64,000 nt of DNA from Balaenoptera acutorostrata (GCF_949987535.1 NC_080067.1:45320910-45384909); one strand, 5' to 3'; positions 10,344 through 21,690 are shown, counted from the first letter of the stretch. Made by a program: numbers and translations. Notes: generated from the letters alone by a model not told the origin.

Positions 10344-12429
10344 TATGCTTATCTTTTTTATTGAAGTATAACTCACATACAATATTATATTTGTTTCACG
10401 TGTAACACATTGTGATGTGACATTTGTATACATCGCAGAATGATCACCACAAGTCCAGCTATCATCTGTCACCATACAGAGTTAATACAATATTATTGAC
10501 TGTATTCCTCACACTGTACATTACATCCCCATGACATTTTTTTTATGACTGGAAGTTTGTACCTCTAGATCCCCTTCACCCATTATGCCACTCTGTCCCC
10601 CTCCCCTCTGACAACCACCAATCTCTTCTCTGTATCTTTGAGTCTGGGTTTTGCTTTGTTTTGTTTTTTTAGATTCCACATTTAAATGAAATAATATGGT
10701 GTTTGTCTTTCTCTGTCTGATTTATTTCACTTAGTATAGTATCTTTAAGGTTCATCCATGCTATCACAAATGGCAAGATTTCATTCTTTTTTTATGGCTG
10801 AGTAGTATTCCATTGTGTGTATATATACCACATCTTCTTTATCCATTCATCCGTTGGTGGATACTTAGGTGGTTCTGTATCTTGGCTACTATAAATAACA
10901 CCATAATGAACATAGTGGTGCATATATCTTTTAAAGTAATGTTTTCATTTTCTTTGGATAGGTGCCCAGAAGTGGAATTGCTGGATCATATGTTTTATTT
11001 TTAACTTTATAAAGAATAAAGTTTTCCTCCATACTGTTTTCCATAGTGTTTGCACCAATTTACATTCCCACCAACAGTACACAAGAGTTCCCTTTTTTCC
11101 ACATCCTCGTCAACACTGGTTATTTTTTGTCTTTTTGACAGTAGTCAGTCTGACAGGTGTGAGGTAACATCTCATGGTTTTGATTTGCATTTCCCTGATG
11201 GTTAGTGATGTTCAGGATCTTTCCATGGGCCTGTTGGCGATCTGTATATCTTCTTTGGAAAAATGTTTATTCAGATCTTCTGCCCATTTCTAAATCAGAT
11301 TGTTTGTTTTTTGTTATTGAGTTGTATAAGTTCTTTATATATTTTAGATATTAATCCCTTAGATATATGATTGGCAAATATCTTCTCCCATTCAGGAGGT
11401 TGCCTTTTAATTTTGTTGATAGTTTCCTTCACTGTACAGAGCTTTTTAGTTTGATGTGGTCCCATTTGTTTATATTTGCTTTTGTTGCTCTTACCTTTGG
11501 AGTCAGATCCAAAAAAACATCGCTCAGACCAATGTCAAGGAGCTTACTGCCTATGTTTCTTTCTAGGAGTTTTATGGTTTCAGGTCTTACATTCAAATCT
11601 TTAATCCATTTTGAATTAATTTTGTATATGGTATAAGAAAGTGGTTCAGTTCCATTCTTTTGCATACAGCTGTTCAGTTTTCCCAACACCATTTATCAAA
11701 GAGACTATCCTTTCCCCATTGTATAGTCTTGCCTCCTTTGTCATAAATTAATTGACCATACATGTGTGCGTTTATTTCTGAGCTCTGTCTTCTGTTCCAT
11801 TAATCTATATGTCTGCTTTTATGCCAATACCATACTGTTCTGATTATCATAGTAGATAGATAGCTTTGTAGAAGTCAGGGAACATGACACTTCCTGCTTT
11901 ATTCTTTCTCAAGATTGCTTTGGCTATTCTGGGTCTTTTGAATTATTTGTTCTAGTTCTGTGAGAAATGTCATTGGAATTTTTTTAGTGATTGCATTGAA
12001 TTCATAGATTGCTTTGGGTAGTATGGACATTTTAACATATTAATTCTTCAAATCCATGGACATGAAATATCTTTCTATTTATTTGTATCTTTTTCAAATT
12101 CTTTCATCAATGTTTTAGAGTTTTCAGTGTAGGTCTTTCATCTCTTTGGTTAAATTTATTCCACAATATTTTATTCTTTTTGATGCAATTGTAAATGGAA
12201 TTATTTTCTTAATTTATCCTTCTGATAGTTTGTTATTAGTGTATAGAAACAACAGATTTTTTATAATAATTTTGTATCCTGCAACTTTACTCAATTTATT
12301 TATTAGTTCTAGTAGTCTCTTGATAGAGTTTTTAGGGTTTTGTATACATAGTATCATGTCATCTGCAAATAGTGACAGTTTTAATTATTCCTTTCCAATC
12401 TAGATGCTTTTTTTTTTCTTTATTTTTGC

Positions 12430-12780
12430 CTAATTGCCATGGCTAGGACTTCCAATACTATGTTGAATTAAAAGTGGGGTGAGTGGGCACCTTTGTCCTG
12501 TTCCTGATCTTAGAGGACAAGCTTTCAGCTTTTCACCACTGAGTATGATGTTAGCTGTCAGTTTGTCATATATGGCCTTTATTATGTTGGGGTATGTTCC
12601 CTTTATACCTACTTTGTTGGAAGTTATTACTATAAATGGATGCTGAATTTTTTCAGATGGTTTTTCTGCATCTATTGAAATAATCGTTAGATTTTTATTT
12701 TTCATTTTGTTAAAGCAGTGTATCATATTGATTGATTTGCAAATCTGGAACCATCCTTGCATCCCTGGAATAAATCCCAC
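12430..12780 (-). pseudogene. L1 ORF2 reverse transcriptase remnant
   Basis: A 116-codon stretch matches the L1 RT palm region: '[10 protein letters not shown]', '[10 protein letters not shown]', '[17 protein letters not shown]' and '[15 protein letters not shown]'. In the conserved 'DAEKAFDKI' motif the aromatic-acidic part is altered to 'KPSEKI', which removes a metal-binding aspartate environment. It is a dead fragment of the L1 at 10344-14513. The RT motif FADD-coding DNA lies further left (about 12356-12370) and still has the normal 'atctgcaaatagtgac' antisense form. Confidence 0.85.
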
Positions 12781-12827
12781 TTGATTATGGTGTATGATAC
12801 TTTTAATGTATTATTGAAATCAGTTTT

Positions 12828-13091
12828 CTAATATTTTGTGAGGATTCTTGCTTCTATGTTTATCAGGGATATTGGCCTGTAGTTTCCTTTTTTGTGGCAT
12901 CTTTGTCTGGTTTTGGTATTAGGGTGATGTTTCTCTATTGTTGCTTTTAGGATTCTCTCTTTAACGTCTGACATTTTTATTGTAATGTGTCTTAGTGTGG
13001 ATCTCCTTGGGGCCATATTATTTGGAACTCTCTGGGCTTTCTTTACCTGGATGTCTGTTTCCTTCTCCAAATTAGGGAATTTTTCAGCCAT
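12828..13091 (-). pseudogene. L1 ORF1-ORF2 fusion remnant
   Basis: An 87-codon frame. Residues 1-54 are ORF1 RNA-binding region ('FPNLEKETDIQVKKAQRVP', 'RHITIKM', 'KERILKA'). Residues from about 55 are ORF2 reverse transcriptase ('HHPNTKTRQRC', 'KKGNYRPISLINIEARIL'). The junction is near 12929. In intact L1 these segments are about 2 kb apart with a stop codon between them, so an internal deletion joined them in frame. There is no evidence that it is expressed. Confidence 0.8.
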
Positions 13092-13256
13092 TATTATTTC
13101 TTTAATTAAGTTTTCTGGTGCTTTTTCTTTCTCTTCTCCTTCTGGAGACCCCTATAGTGCAAATGTTATTCTGCTTGATGTTTTCCCTTAGGTCCCTTAA
13201 GGTATCTTTACTTTTTGAAATTCTTTTTTCTTTTTGCTGCTCTGTCTGAGTGAATG

Positions 13257-13505
13257 TCATTGATTTGTCTTCCAGCTTGCTGATCCTTTCTTCTGCTTCA
13301 TCCAGTCTGCTGTTGAAATCCCTAGTATATTTTTTAGTTCAGTTATTGTATTCTTCAACCCTGTGACTTCTGTTTGGTACTTTCTTATATTGTTTTTCTC
13401 TTTATTGAAGTTCTCACTGTGTTCATCCATTCTTCTCCCAAGTTCAGTGAGCATTTTTGTAACCATTACTTTGAGCTCTTTATCAGGAAGGTTACTTAGC
13501 TCCAT
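13257..13505 (-). pseudogene. L1 ORF1 N-terminal/coiled-coil remnant
   Basis: An 82-codon frame beginning 'MELSNLPDKELKVMVTKML' and continuing 'RRMDEHSENFNKE' with heptad-like coiled-coil sequence ('KNTITELKNIL'). This matches the L1 ORF1p N-terminal region, whose trimer coiled coil precedes the RNA-recognition domain. The frame is lost after 'WKTNQ'. It belongs to the L1 at 10344-14513. The start is conserved with other L1 ORF1 of this type but may not be the original start. Confidence 0.85.
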
Positions 13506-14559
13506 TCATTAAGGTCTTTTTTCTGAGGTTTTGTCTTATTCTTTTATTTGGAACGTATTCCTCCATCTCCTCATTTTGCCTGACTCTGTTTTTCTCTACG
13601 TGTTAGAGGAAACAGTTACCTCTCCTAGTCTTGAAGGAATGGCGTTGTATAGGAGATGACCACTGGAGCCCAAGAGCACAATCCTCCCTGGCCACCAGCG
13701 CAAGGCACTCAAGGGGCGTCCCACGTGTGGGCTGCATGTGCCTGCCGCCTGGAGCAGGGCCACAGCAGCTGGGATGAAGAGGCAAAGTGTTTGCCTGGCT
13801 GGTAGTGATGCAGGTGTGGTGGGAGTGCAGGGCTCACCCACTGGCACCAGCAGGTTAGAGAGAAAGTGCCAAAATGGTAGCCACCAGCACCGGCAGGAGC
13901 TAGGTAGAATGAAATTGCAAAAATGGTTCCTGCCAGCACCTTTTTCCCTGGAGAGAGTTCCAACAGATGCTTGCCTCTCTGGCAGATATTGTACATTAAA
14001 ATTAGTTAGTAAGTCTCCTTCACATATGGTCTAGGTACTTTCAAACTGCTGCTTTTATGCTGGGTCCCAGGGCAAGTGAGCCTAAGTGAGAGCCCCTTAG
14101 GCGTGGGTTCTTTGTTCCCTACAGCCCTACGGTTCTCCTGGGTGTAATCACATTGGTTTTCAAAGCCAGTCTTGAGTGCTCATCTCTTCATTGTCAGACC
14201 CAGTGTTTGGGGTGCCTGATGTGAGTCAGAAATTCCTTGCTCCTCAGGGTAATGTTCTGTATTTTCGAGATCCCTTCTGGTTATGGGTCGTCCACCTGGG
14301 GTGAGGATTTTGGCGAGACCATGTCTCTGCCTCTCCTTGGTCTTGCTGCAGCCCTTTTATCATTTTTTTGTGGAGGTGTTGTTCATCTAGTTTTCCGGTC
14401 TTTTTCAGAAGAAATTATTCCATATGCAGCTGTAGATTTGTGGTGACTATGAGAGAAGGTGAGTTCGGGACCTTCCTACCCCACCATCTTTAACTGCCTA
14501 TTAATATGCTTATTAATCCAATAGCTCTTACATTTTGCTTTGTATTATAATTTCTACAC

Positions 14560-15215
14560 ACAAGTCTAATCAGCCCACCAGACTGTAAGCTTCCCCTGCT
14601 GAGGGGGCTTGTTTAATTTTTTGTATCCCCTGCCAAACTGCCTGCCTCTGGGACTTGCTTCTGGTAGAGATTTGATATTTATACACCCAACAATATATTT
14701 TATTGTGAACCAGCCAGGTGCCAGATACTGGGAGCCAGTGATGAAGTGTTGATGAGACTTCCATGAACAACATATAATAATCCCTGCCCTCCCTGAACTG
14801 ACAGTTCAGTAGGGACAGGAAATCCTCCATACATGTGAGGAAGCTTATGACAGGGGAGGTGCGGGAGATGCTAAGAAGGTCCAGAGCACAGCATCGAATC
14901 CACACATAAAGGGCAGGGAAGCCTTCTCAAGGAGGTAAAACTGAAAGCAAGTAGAAGGTAGGGAGATGAACAGGGGCAAAGAGTGTGCCCCTCAGAGGAA
15001 AGAGCATCTGCCAAGACCAGGAGGACAGAGGACAGCATGGTACACTTGCTCACAGGAAAGACGTTCCTGATGGCTGGGGTGCAGAGAGCCAGATGGGAAT
15101 GCAGAGTGGTAAGGGTGGCTGGATAAGCCAGGTCCAGATCATGAAGTTCCCTGAATAATATCAGCACAGGGGCTGGCACAAAGTAAGCACTCAAAAATGA
15201 TTGAATAAATGAACC
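14560..15215. mobile_element. L2 LINE pieces in opposite orientations
   Basis: 14566-14640 is plus-strand L2 ('accagactgtaagcttcccctgctgaggggg'). 14690-15155 is minus-strand L2: 'ccaggtgccagatactggg', 'ccctgccctccctgaactgacagttcagt', 'aagccttctcaaggagg', and 'ggataagccaggtccagatcatgaag'. 15157-15214 is again plus-strand L2/MIR-like 3' end ('ggggctggcacaaagtaagcactcaaaaatgattgaataaatgaa'). One reading is a plus-strand L2 tail split by an inverted L2 segment. No intact frame. Confidence 0.65.
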
Positions 15216-15581
15216 ACTGTACATCAGCTTGCTTTAGAATCCTGTCTATCTACCCAAATCAATTTATGAATTCAGTGTAATCCAATGGAAATCTCAAAAT
15301 AATTTAGCAAGATGGTTTGAAAGTTTATACAGAGAAGGAAACGAAACACATTAGCCAAGACCATTATGGAGAAGAACAAGATTGGAGACTTGCTTATCTG
15401 AAATCAAAACTTCTTATTAAGCCATAGTAATTTTAACAGTGTGGTTTTGATATAAGAATAGGTAAGTAGGTCAATTAAACAAAATTAAACAAAAAGGAGA
15501 CAATGTGAATATGTGGACTTGACCTTTGACAAACCCTGCATTGCCCATCAGGAGAAACGAAAGACTCTTTAATGAATGGTG

Positions 15582-16071
15582 CAGGTGTTACCAACCAGGG
15601 TTCTTGGCCTCCTTAGTCAATAGAAATTGATCAGAGGCCGGACAAGAAATTCAGGCAAGGCTTTATTGGGCCCCTGCTGCAGCAAGGGGGAGTGAGAACA
15701 AGTAACAGTTTCCCTTGCTCACCCCCCCCCCAGAGGGGCCAAGCTGGTTCCTTACATGGGGAGAGGGTAGGGGCAGGTCCAGGGGTCAGGCTGGAGGGGT
15801 GGCTTAGGTAGTTTGCCCACCTCTTTGGTGGTATTGTGTCCAGGGGGCACACGCAGTACCCTGTTTTTGCTCCTGGCTCTTCAGAAGTGGCAGTTGGTCT
15901 TTTTGGTCTTTTTATAGCTTGTTGGATACAATTTGCCCCAACTGCACATGCACACAGTTATTTTTAGTCCCTTATAGTTTCTTTGTATTTTGTTGCTCAA
16001 GGAGATGTTTGTCCAGGTGCAAGCACTGCAGCAAAGGGTCCCGGGTCCCAGGTCCCAGCCTGACTCACAGG
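15582..16071 (-). mobile_element. endogenous retrovirus solo LTR
   Basis: A 482-bp LTR at 15586-16067, minus strand. On that strand it starts TGAGTCAGGC and ends GGTTGGTAACA (TG...CA). A polyadenylation signal AATAAA is visible as antisense 'ctttattggg' near 15660. Direct repeats CAGG at 15582-15585 and 16068-16071 form a 4-bp target duplication, the size typical of class I (gammaretrovirus-like) ERVs. No internal retroviral genes flank it, so it is a solo LTR left by recombination between two LTRs. It sits inside an older L1M and contains a run of C on the plus strand near 15721. Family name not determined. Confidence 0.85.
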
Positions 16072-16453
16072 GACTACTGGTTTTCTATAAAGAAAAGAAA
16101 ATGGATCCTTATCTTTTATTATATACACAAAACAATTATAGAAGGATTCAAAACTAAAGCATGAAAAGCAAAAACTTTAAATCCTTTATCAAGAACAGGT
16201 GGTTGAATAGATTTATGAACTAGATCTAGAGAAGAATTTCCTAAACATAACACACATAAAAAAGCTCAAACTACAAAGGAAAAAACTGATCAATTGGACT
16301 ATGTTAAATTTTTAAATTCTGTGCATCAAAAGGCACCATTTTAAGAAGTGAAAACAGAAGCAACAGATATACCTGGCAAAGTATTAGTATCCAGAATATA
16401 GAAAGAACTCCTACAAAATCAACATCAACAACAAAATATATAGAAAAATGATG

Positions 16454-16513
16454 AGAGACGGAGAAAGAGCAGGAAGGAAGGAAGGAAAGAGAGAGGGAGA
16501 GAGACAGAGAGGG
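16454..16513. repeat. GGAA/GAGA purine tract
   Basis: A low-complexity run of GGAAGGAA and GAGAGAGG units within the L1M copy. Confidence 0.85.
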
Positions 16514-17464
16514 TGGAAAAGATCAAAAATGACCAGAAGAGGAAGTCTGAATGGCCGATAAACACGAGAAGATGTTAACCTCACTAATCAGGGAAATGCA
16601 AATTAAAAACACAGTGAGATAACATTTCATACCCATTAGACTGGCAACAATTTTAAAATTCTGAGAATATCAAGTGTTGATGAAATATGGGGCATCTAAA
16701 CATTACTAGGGTAGTGTAAATTGTTAACCACTTTGGAGAACAATTTGGCAATAAAAAGCAAACTTTCAAATGTGCATTTTCACAGCCCAGCTCAGGACAA
16801 TTCAGTCACCTCCTAAATGCCCTAGAGAATCTCCCACACTTGTCCACAGAGAGGCATGTGCAAGATGGTCATAAAGCGTTGTTCGTAATAGAAAAAAATA
16901 GATACATAAATTATGGTTTAGTCATACAGTGTAATAAAGCAGTTAAATGGATGAAATACTTGCATGTGTCAAATTAGATAACTCTCAAAAATACATTCTT
17001 GCACAAAAAGTAAGTTGTAAAATCACACAAGATATGATTCATTTAAATTTAAAATATGCAAAACTACCACATACTATTTAGAGGTACTTATAGATGTAAT
17101 TACATTTTTTAAAAATATGTAATGACCGGATAAACTATAGATTCACAATTTTGTAGTCACTCTCATGCAAAGAAGAAGAGGAGAATTTGATCTGGGAGGA
17201 GTGCACAGACAGCTTCTACTATATATTTTTTGTTTTATATTCAAGCTAGGTGATGAGTGGTACACAGATGTTTGCTATATCATTCATAATATCTTTTTAT
17301 GTGCCTGGAATATTTCATTACTTTTTAAAACTGCTAAGTTCTATGCAGATATTCTTCTGTTTGAATCACAGGTTGTTTAGACATATTTATTCACATTTCA
17401 CACAAGAAGGATTTTCGCATTTCTTGTTTCTTTTTACCTTCCTAGTAGCATTATTCTAGATGGA

Positions 17465-17560
17465 GGACAAAGTGAGACTTAGATTAAGTGACTTTCCTGG
17501 GGCCACTAAATTGAATGACAGAACCAGGACTGGAGCCAGCTGTTTCACCCTCACCATGGC
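17465..17560 (-). mobile_element. MIR SINE fragment
   Basis: 'gagacttagattaagtgactttcctggggccactaaa.tgaatgacagaaccaggactgga' follows the antisense MIR core. Confidence 0.6.
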
Positions 17561-18720
17561 TTCCACCGGCCCAGCTGCCACTCAGCGTTAGGGAGAGAAC
17601 CGGTGCCATGGAGACGGTCTGAAATGGCTTTATTGAAGGGAGAAAGGGCCTCCGAATTGCTCCAAATAGCGCTCTGCAGACAGAACAGAGCAAATAGCAT
17701 GTGTCCAGAGCAGATGCTGATAGTCAGTGGGCTGAGACCGCGTACCACCCACTCGAGCAAGTGCAGAAATGCCCTGATAAGGTGGGGGGAGCTGATTGCC
17801 CTCCCTCTTCGCACATTTCAAATCCTAACAGTCCTTGTCACTAGCATTGCAGTGTTTCAAATCCCCACTCAGGGCATGATTAAAGGTTGGTCTCTTTAGG
17901 TGTAAAACACTGTGCCCGTTTGACAACAGCAGCCCATAAAAACAAATTAGGTGAGCTCGGTAGTCATTCAGTGCAAGATGTGAAATGAACCCTGCATTAG
18001 GCAGAGGACATGATAATGGTTTCACAGTGGAATTAACTTATGGACATCTGGGAAGCAGCCCTTTTTTCCTAAGCCCAAGCCCCTTTCACAGGCTAACCGG
18101 CTACCCCCGTGGGCAGGTCCACAACATAAGGGATCAGAAGACTGCCACCATCATGGAAAACTACAAATGTGCATCAGACAGGCCTTTCCATTTTTGTTTA
18201 GCAAAGAGAAGTGCAAAAAATATATCAATTGATGTTGCACTGAAATTCTTATTCGCTGACACATTTTCATAACTATTAGGCTTGTGGAATTAGTCACTAT
18301 AATGCATTCAGTTAGTTCAAATGAACTCCTGAAAGGAATTACATATTTGTTCATAAAGTAATTTATCATGAATTATTAACAAGGCTTCAGGTCAGTGCAT
18401 ACGTGGTTTATTAGCAAATTGAAATCGTCCTTCACTGAGCAGAGTCAGCGTCGGCTACACCTGACAGTTCTATCATTTTGAATGGATGTATTAGCCAGTG
18501 CTTCATTGCTGAGGAAGAAGTGCAGTGAAGCTGTGGCTCTCTTTTCTCATGTGATTTCTCAGATTGTCTGTGGTTGCTGACCTTCTATTATAAAAAGGAT
18601 GAGGACCGCCAGAATATTTTGCATTAAACATTATTTTTATTGAAGACCATTCATTCATTGCTTCTAAATACAGCTGCAATTTCAACCCACCACATGGCCT
18701 CAAATACAACTAACATGTTG
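17561..18720. other. single-copy DNA, conserved-noncoding-like
   Basis: Non-repetitive, with no frame showing coding features. The part around 17850-18480 is mixed-composition sequence rich in TAAT/ATTA and 'caaattag' motifs, with little sign of repeat origin. It may be conserved noncoding DNA, but this cannot be shown without alignment. Confidence 0.4.
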
Positions 18721-18804
18721 TATTGGGTTGGCCAAAATTTTCGTTCCAGTTTTTCTGCAAGATGCTACGGAAAAACCCTAATGAACTTTTTGGCCAACCC
18801 AATA
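18721..18804. mobile_element. mariner-derived mini-element (MADE1/Mar-type MITE)
   Basis: An 84-bp unit bounded by TA on both sides. The left terminus ttgggttggccaaaattttcg pairs with the right terminus, which on the other strand is ttgggttggccaaaaagttc. The middle is only about 30 bp, so it is a minimal terminal-repeat element with no coding capacity. Less diverged at the ends than its relative at 1401-1500. Confidence 0.9.
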
Positions 18805-18899
18805 CTTTCCCCCTGAACTCCGGGCTTGGGGATCCAACTCCCTGCTCAGCATCTCCATTAGGATGTGTAATTGATGCCACAATCGTACCATATCCGAAA

Positions 18900-19400
18900 C
18901 AGATCTTCTCACCCCTACCCCAAAACTGCTTCTAATTTAGCAGTCTTCCCCATCTTGGTTACTAGCAACTCTATTCTTCTCATTGCTCAGGCCAAAAGCC
19001 TCAGAGCTTATCCTCCTCAACTTGTTTCTTTCACTCAGATCATATCTATGTATCCTTGTATTCAATATTTCAAGAAATCCTCTTATTATCTATCTCTAAA
19101 ACATATCAAGAATTTGACCATATCTCAGCACCTCTTACACTGTGACCCATTTTGATCCACCATCATCTCTTGCATGGATTACTTTAATAGTCTCAAAACT
19201 TCCATCCATCCTTCTGCCCTGGCTCCCCTCTAGTTTATACTCAACATAGAAGTCAAAGTGTTTTCTTTAAACAACTACGACAGATCATGGAACTCCTCTG
19301 CTCAAAACCCTTTAGTAGTTTTCCATCTCATTCAGCACACAAGCAGATTGGGGGCCCCCATTACCAACCCTACCTCATCTATTTCCATTCTCCTTGTCAC
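18900..19400 (+). mobile_element. L2 LINE ORF2 C-terminal region
   Basis: Degenerate L2 coding sequence runs in order: 'ccccaaaactgcttct...gtcttccccatcttggttact', 'ttgctcaggccaaaagcct', 'catcatctcttgcatggattactttaatag' (from the CR1/L2 'LDYCNSLL' region) and 'catggaactcctctgctcaaaaccctt.agtag' (from 'PLLKTLQWLP'). No open frame survives. Confidence 0.65.
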
Positions 19401-19454
19401 TGGCCTCTTTGACTAACTCCATAAATGAATGAATCATGGGCTCTGCTTCTGGGT

Positions 19455-19640
19455 GTCAAGGTCAGCATAGTCCTGTGGGAAGAGCGCAGGCCAAGGTTAA
19501 AATCCACTTCAACCACTTAATAGTTTACTTAGCCAATTACTTAATTTCTTCATTTCCTTAACTCTAAAATGGAAACAACACAGTGATTGTGAAAGAAAAT
19601 AAATTATATAAACTATCCCATATATTTTGTGATCAATATA
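19455..19640 (+). mobile_element. MIR SINE
   Basis: 'aaaatccacttcaaccacttaatagtttacttagccaattacttaatttcttcatttccttaactctaaaatgg' follows the MIR head-to-core order on the plus strand. Confidence 0.6.
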
Positions 19641-19814
19641 AGGGAGCTGCTTTTATTATAATTTCTTCATCTTTAAGGGAGTTATTTGTTTATTATAGTA
19701 TAGTTTTGAAGCTTACATGGAGCAAAAACTATTTTACGAACTTTACATAGCAGCAGCGAACACCTGAACATTTCACCTCTCATAAAGCCTCTTGGTATCT
19801 GTGATATAGTAAAC

Positions 19815-20060
19815 TTTGCTAGTTCACTTATTCACTCATTTGGCAAACATTTATTGCACACTTACTTTGTGCCAGGCACTGTTCTTAGCACGGGAGATAT
19901 GGTAGTGAAGGTAAAAATTTGTGCTCGCACAAAGCTAAATGTTAGTACAGAGCAACAAAATAATTAAGATAAATGAGACAAATATATAGTATTTGGAGGT
20001 AAGTGCCAAGTGAAAAATATAAAGCAGGCAAGGAGGATATGAAGAGTTGGGGTGAAAGCT
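19815..20060 (-). mobile_element. L2 LINE 3' end
   Basis: 'cattt.gcaaacatttattgcacacttactttgtgccaggcactgttcttagcac' is the reverse complement of the L2 3' terminus, followed by diverged neighbouring L2 sequence. Confidence 0.75.
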
Positions 20061-20079
20061 TGGATAGGAGAGTCAGGAA

Positions 20080-20900
20080 TGACCACATCATCTATCTCTC
20101 AGACCATTCCTAGGTCCCCCTGGTGGTTCCACTACCTTTTCTGGAATCCTAAACATCAGCAGCCCACAAGGCTCTGCCCTCAGCCCCTTCTCCAGTCCCC
20201 TGATTTCAGAACACCCTTTGACGGCTTCATTTACCTCCTCCCAGCGATTGGCTTCCAAATCTTCACCTGGGGGTGGGCAGACTCCCACTGCCTTCACTCC
20301 TGGACGCCTCCATGTGCACGTTCAAAGTCCATGTGTCCAGGATGAACTCATTCCTCTGCTCCCTTTGCCCAAGCCTCCAACACTTGACACTTCAATGGAG
20401 TTCACCTCATGCCTCTGCTTTTCTAGCTCTGGAGACACACAGCCTGTCAGACCTACCTCCATAACCTCTCTCGAATCCTTTTCCTCCTTTCCATCATCTT
20501 CATGTCCCCTAACTCAATATTACCTCTTGTGAAACTGCCTTCTAAAAACCTCTCTCTGTCTCCACCTCCCCAACCCATCTTCTACTCTGCTGCTAGATAA
20601 ATTTCTTAAAAGTGGGATTTTGATCACATCCCTAATTTTGTCCCAAGATATTCTCCTTTTGCCTTTAATATGATCCCTAGTCCTGGCAAAAAACATGCTC
20701 CACAGCATGACCCCAGTCTTCCTTTCCATCCTCATCTCACCCCTGCACATCCCTCCCCACTGCTCAGACGCCGCTTTTTGCTCTCTGTCCCACTTTCACT
20801 GCTCATGCCAGCCTAAGCCTCAGCTCATTGTGGCCATCATCAGAAGCCCTCACTTCTCCCTTCCATCCATCCAAACCCTACTCATCATGTTAGTCATTGT
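20080..20900 (+). mobile_element. L2 LINE, diverged coding part
   Basis: C/T-rich plus-strand sequence with L2-like order: 'ggacgcctccatgtgcacgttcaaagtccatgtgtccaggatgaactcattcc', 'ttgatcacatccctaattt', 'tttaatatgatccctagtcctgg', 'atcctcatctcacccctgcacatccctcc'. No intact frame. Open stretches of about 100 codons here reflect biased composition. Confidence 0.55.
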
Positions 20901-21690
20901 TCCCCGAAATGATGTGTGTGCACTATGGGGGATGCACAAGATAATCCATTTGGGGGCAGAATTCGGAAAGAAAATTCCATTTTTCCTTATTTTTTATACT
21001 GAGCTTTACTAATATGTAACATGTAGACTGATGCCTACAGCCTCACTCAGGTGGTATATTAGACAGGATGTGTTCTGAGGGCAAAAGGACCGTCCCCCAA
21101 ACAATGAGTGTTGGGGTGCTCTCACTCTTTCATGGTTCCAGCATATTGTGGGAAATTTTAGTCTAAATGTGCCTGATTAAGTGGTTTTATGGATTACATG
21201 CTGAGAAAAAGGAGAGTTTTATTATGCTTGATACTGAGATGAGCAATGATCGTAAAATCTTTTTATTATACAAGAGTTCAGGGAAAAGAGTTGGCAAGTT
21301 TAAAGCTGAGTTGGCATTTTTTTCTTTCAAAAAAGATAAGATTCTGAAATCTCTGGTCTTTTCTGTGAGGAAAATATGGTTGTTGAAGACCCTGCTCCCC
21401 TGCAGATATTTTAAAATGAAGAACTAGAAATACACCTTCAAAAAAGGTAGTATTTGGATCATGAGTAAAAAATTAACTGTTTGTCCAAATAAATTTTGCT
21501 CTGGAGAGGGCCTTTTAAGAATGGAAGTGTAGAGATGTTTTCACTGTTGTCAGATGTTATTGCTGATATGATGTGTATCACGTGTTAACATACCTCAACT
21601 GTACATTTTTAAAAACTTGGAATTCGATTTTCTAACCTGCTTTAAAATTTTCCGTATAAAAAATTCCAGTGGGTTTTTTGACCAATTTGC
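20901..21690. other. single-copy DNA, nothing recognised
   Basis: An 86-codon frame at 21167-21427 has no known motif. No repeats identified. Confidence 0.45.

Larger units (their letters stand above)
10344..14513 (-). mobile_element. L1 with both ends but a large internal deletion
   Basis: A minus-strand L1 of about 4.15 kb. In plus coordinates it runs from 3' UTR (10353) through ORF2 C-terminal and RT parts, to ORF1 remnants (about 12930-13505) and a 5' UTR of about 0.9 kb ending near 14497 with the antisense of 'aagatggtggggtaggaagg', typical of an L1 start. TATGCTTAT flanks both ends (10344-10352 and 14505-14513, longer if a 1-nt indel is allowed), so the insertion had a complete 5' end. 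About 2 kb covering the ORF1 tail, the whole endonuclease domain and the start of RT is missing. All frames are broken by stops and indels. An intermediate-age subfamily is likely. Confidence 0.88.
15225..17300 (+). mobile_element. old L1M, ORF2 C-terminus to 3' UTR, split by solo LTR
   Basis: Diverged L1 ORF2 sequence runs in order from 15225 ('gaattcagtgtaatccaatggaaatctc', 'agattggagacttgc...tgaaatcaaaacttcttatt', 'cagtgtggttttgatata') to 15585 ('aatgaatggtgcagg'). It resumes at 16072 ('gactactggttttctataaag...aatggatccttatctttt') and runs through 'gcaaattaaaaacacagtgagataac' and 'gaacaatttggcaataaaaag' to 3' UTR-like sequence near 17300. The LTR at 15586-16067 interrupts it. A purine tract sits at 16454-16513. 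All frames are broken. Confidence 0.8.

Noticed and set aside
13596..14034. Several 60-98 codon frames on both strands
   Set aside because: They lie in the L1 5' UTR, which is GC-rich and non-coding.
20080..20900. Possible exon because of long C/T-rich open frames near 20052-20532
   Set aside because: Sequence order matches diverged L2. Frames overlap in all phases, which reflects composition.
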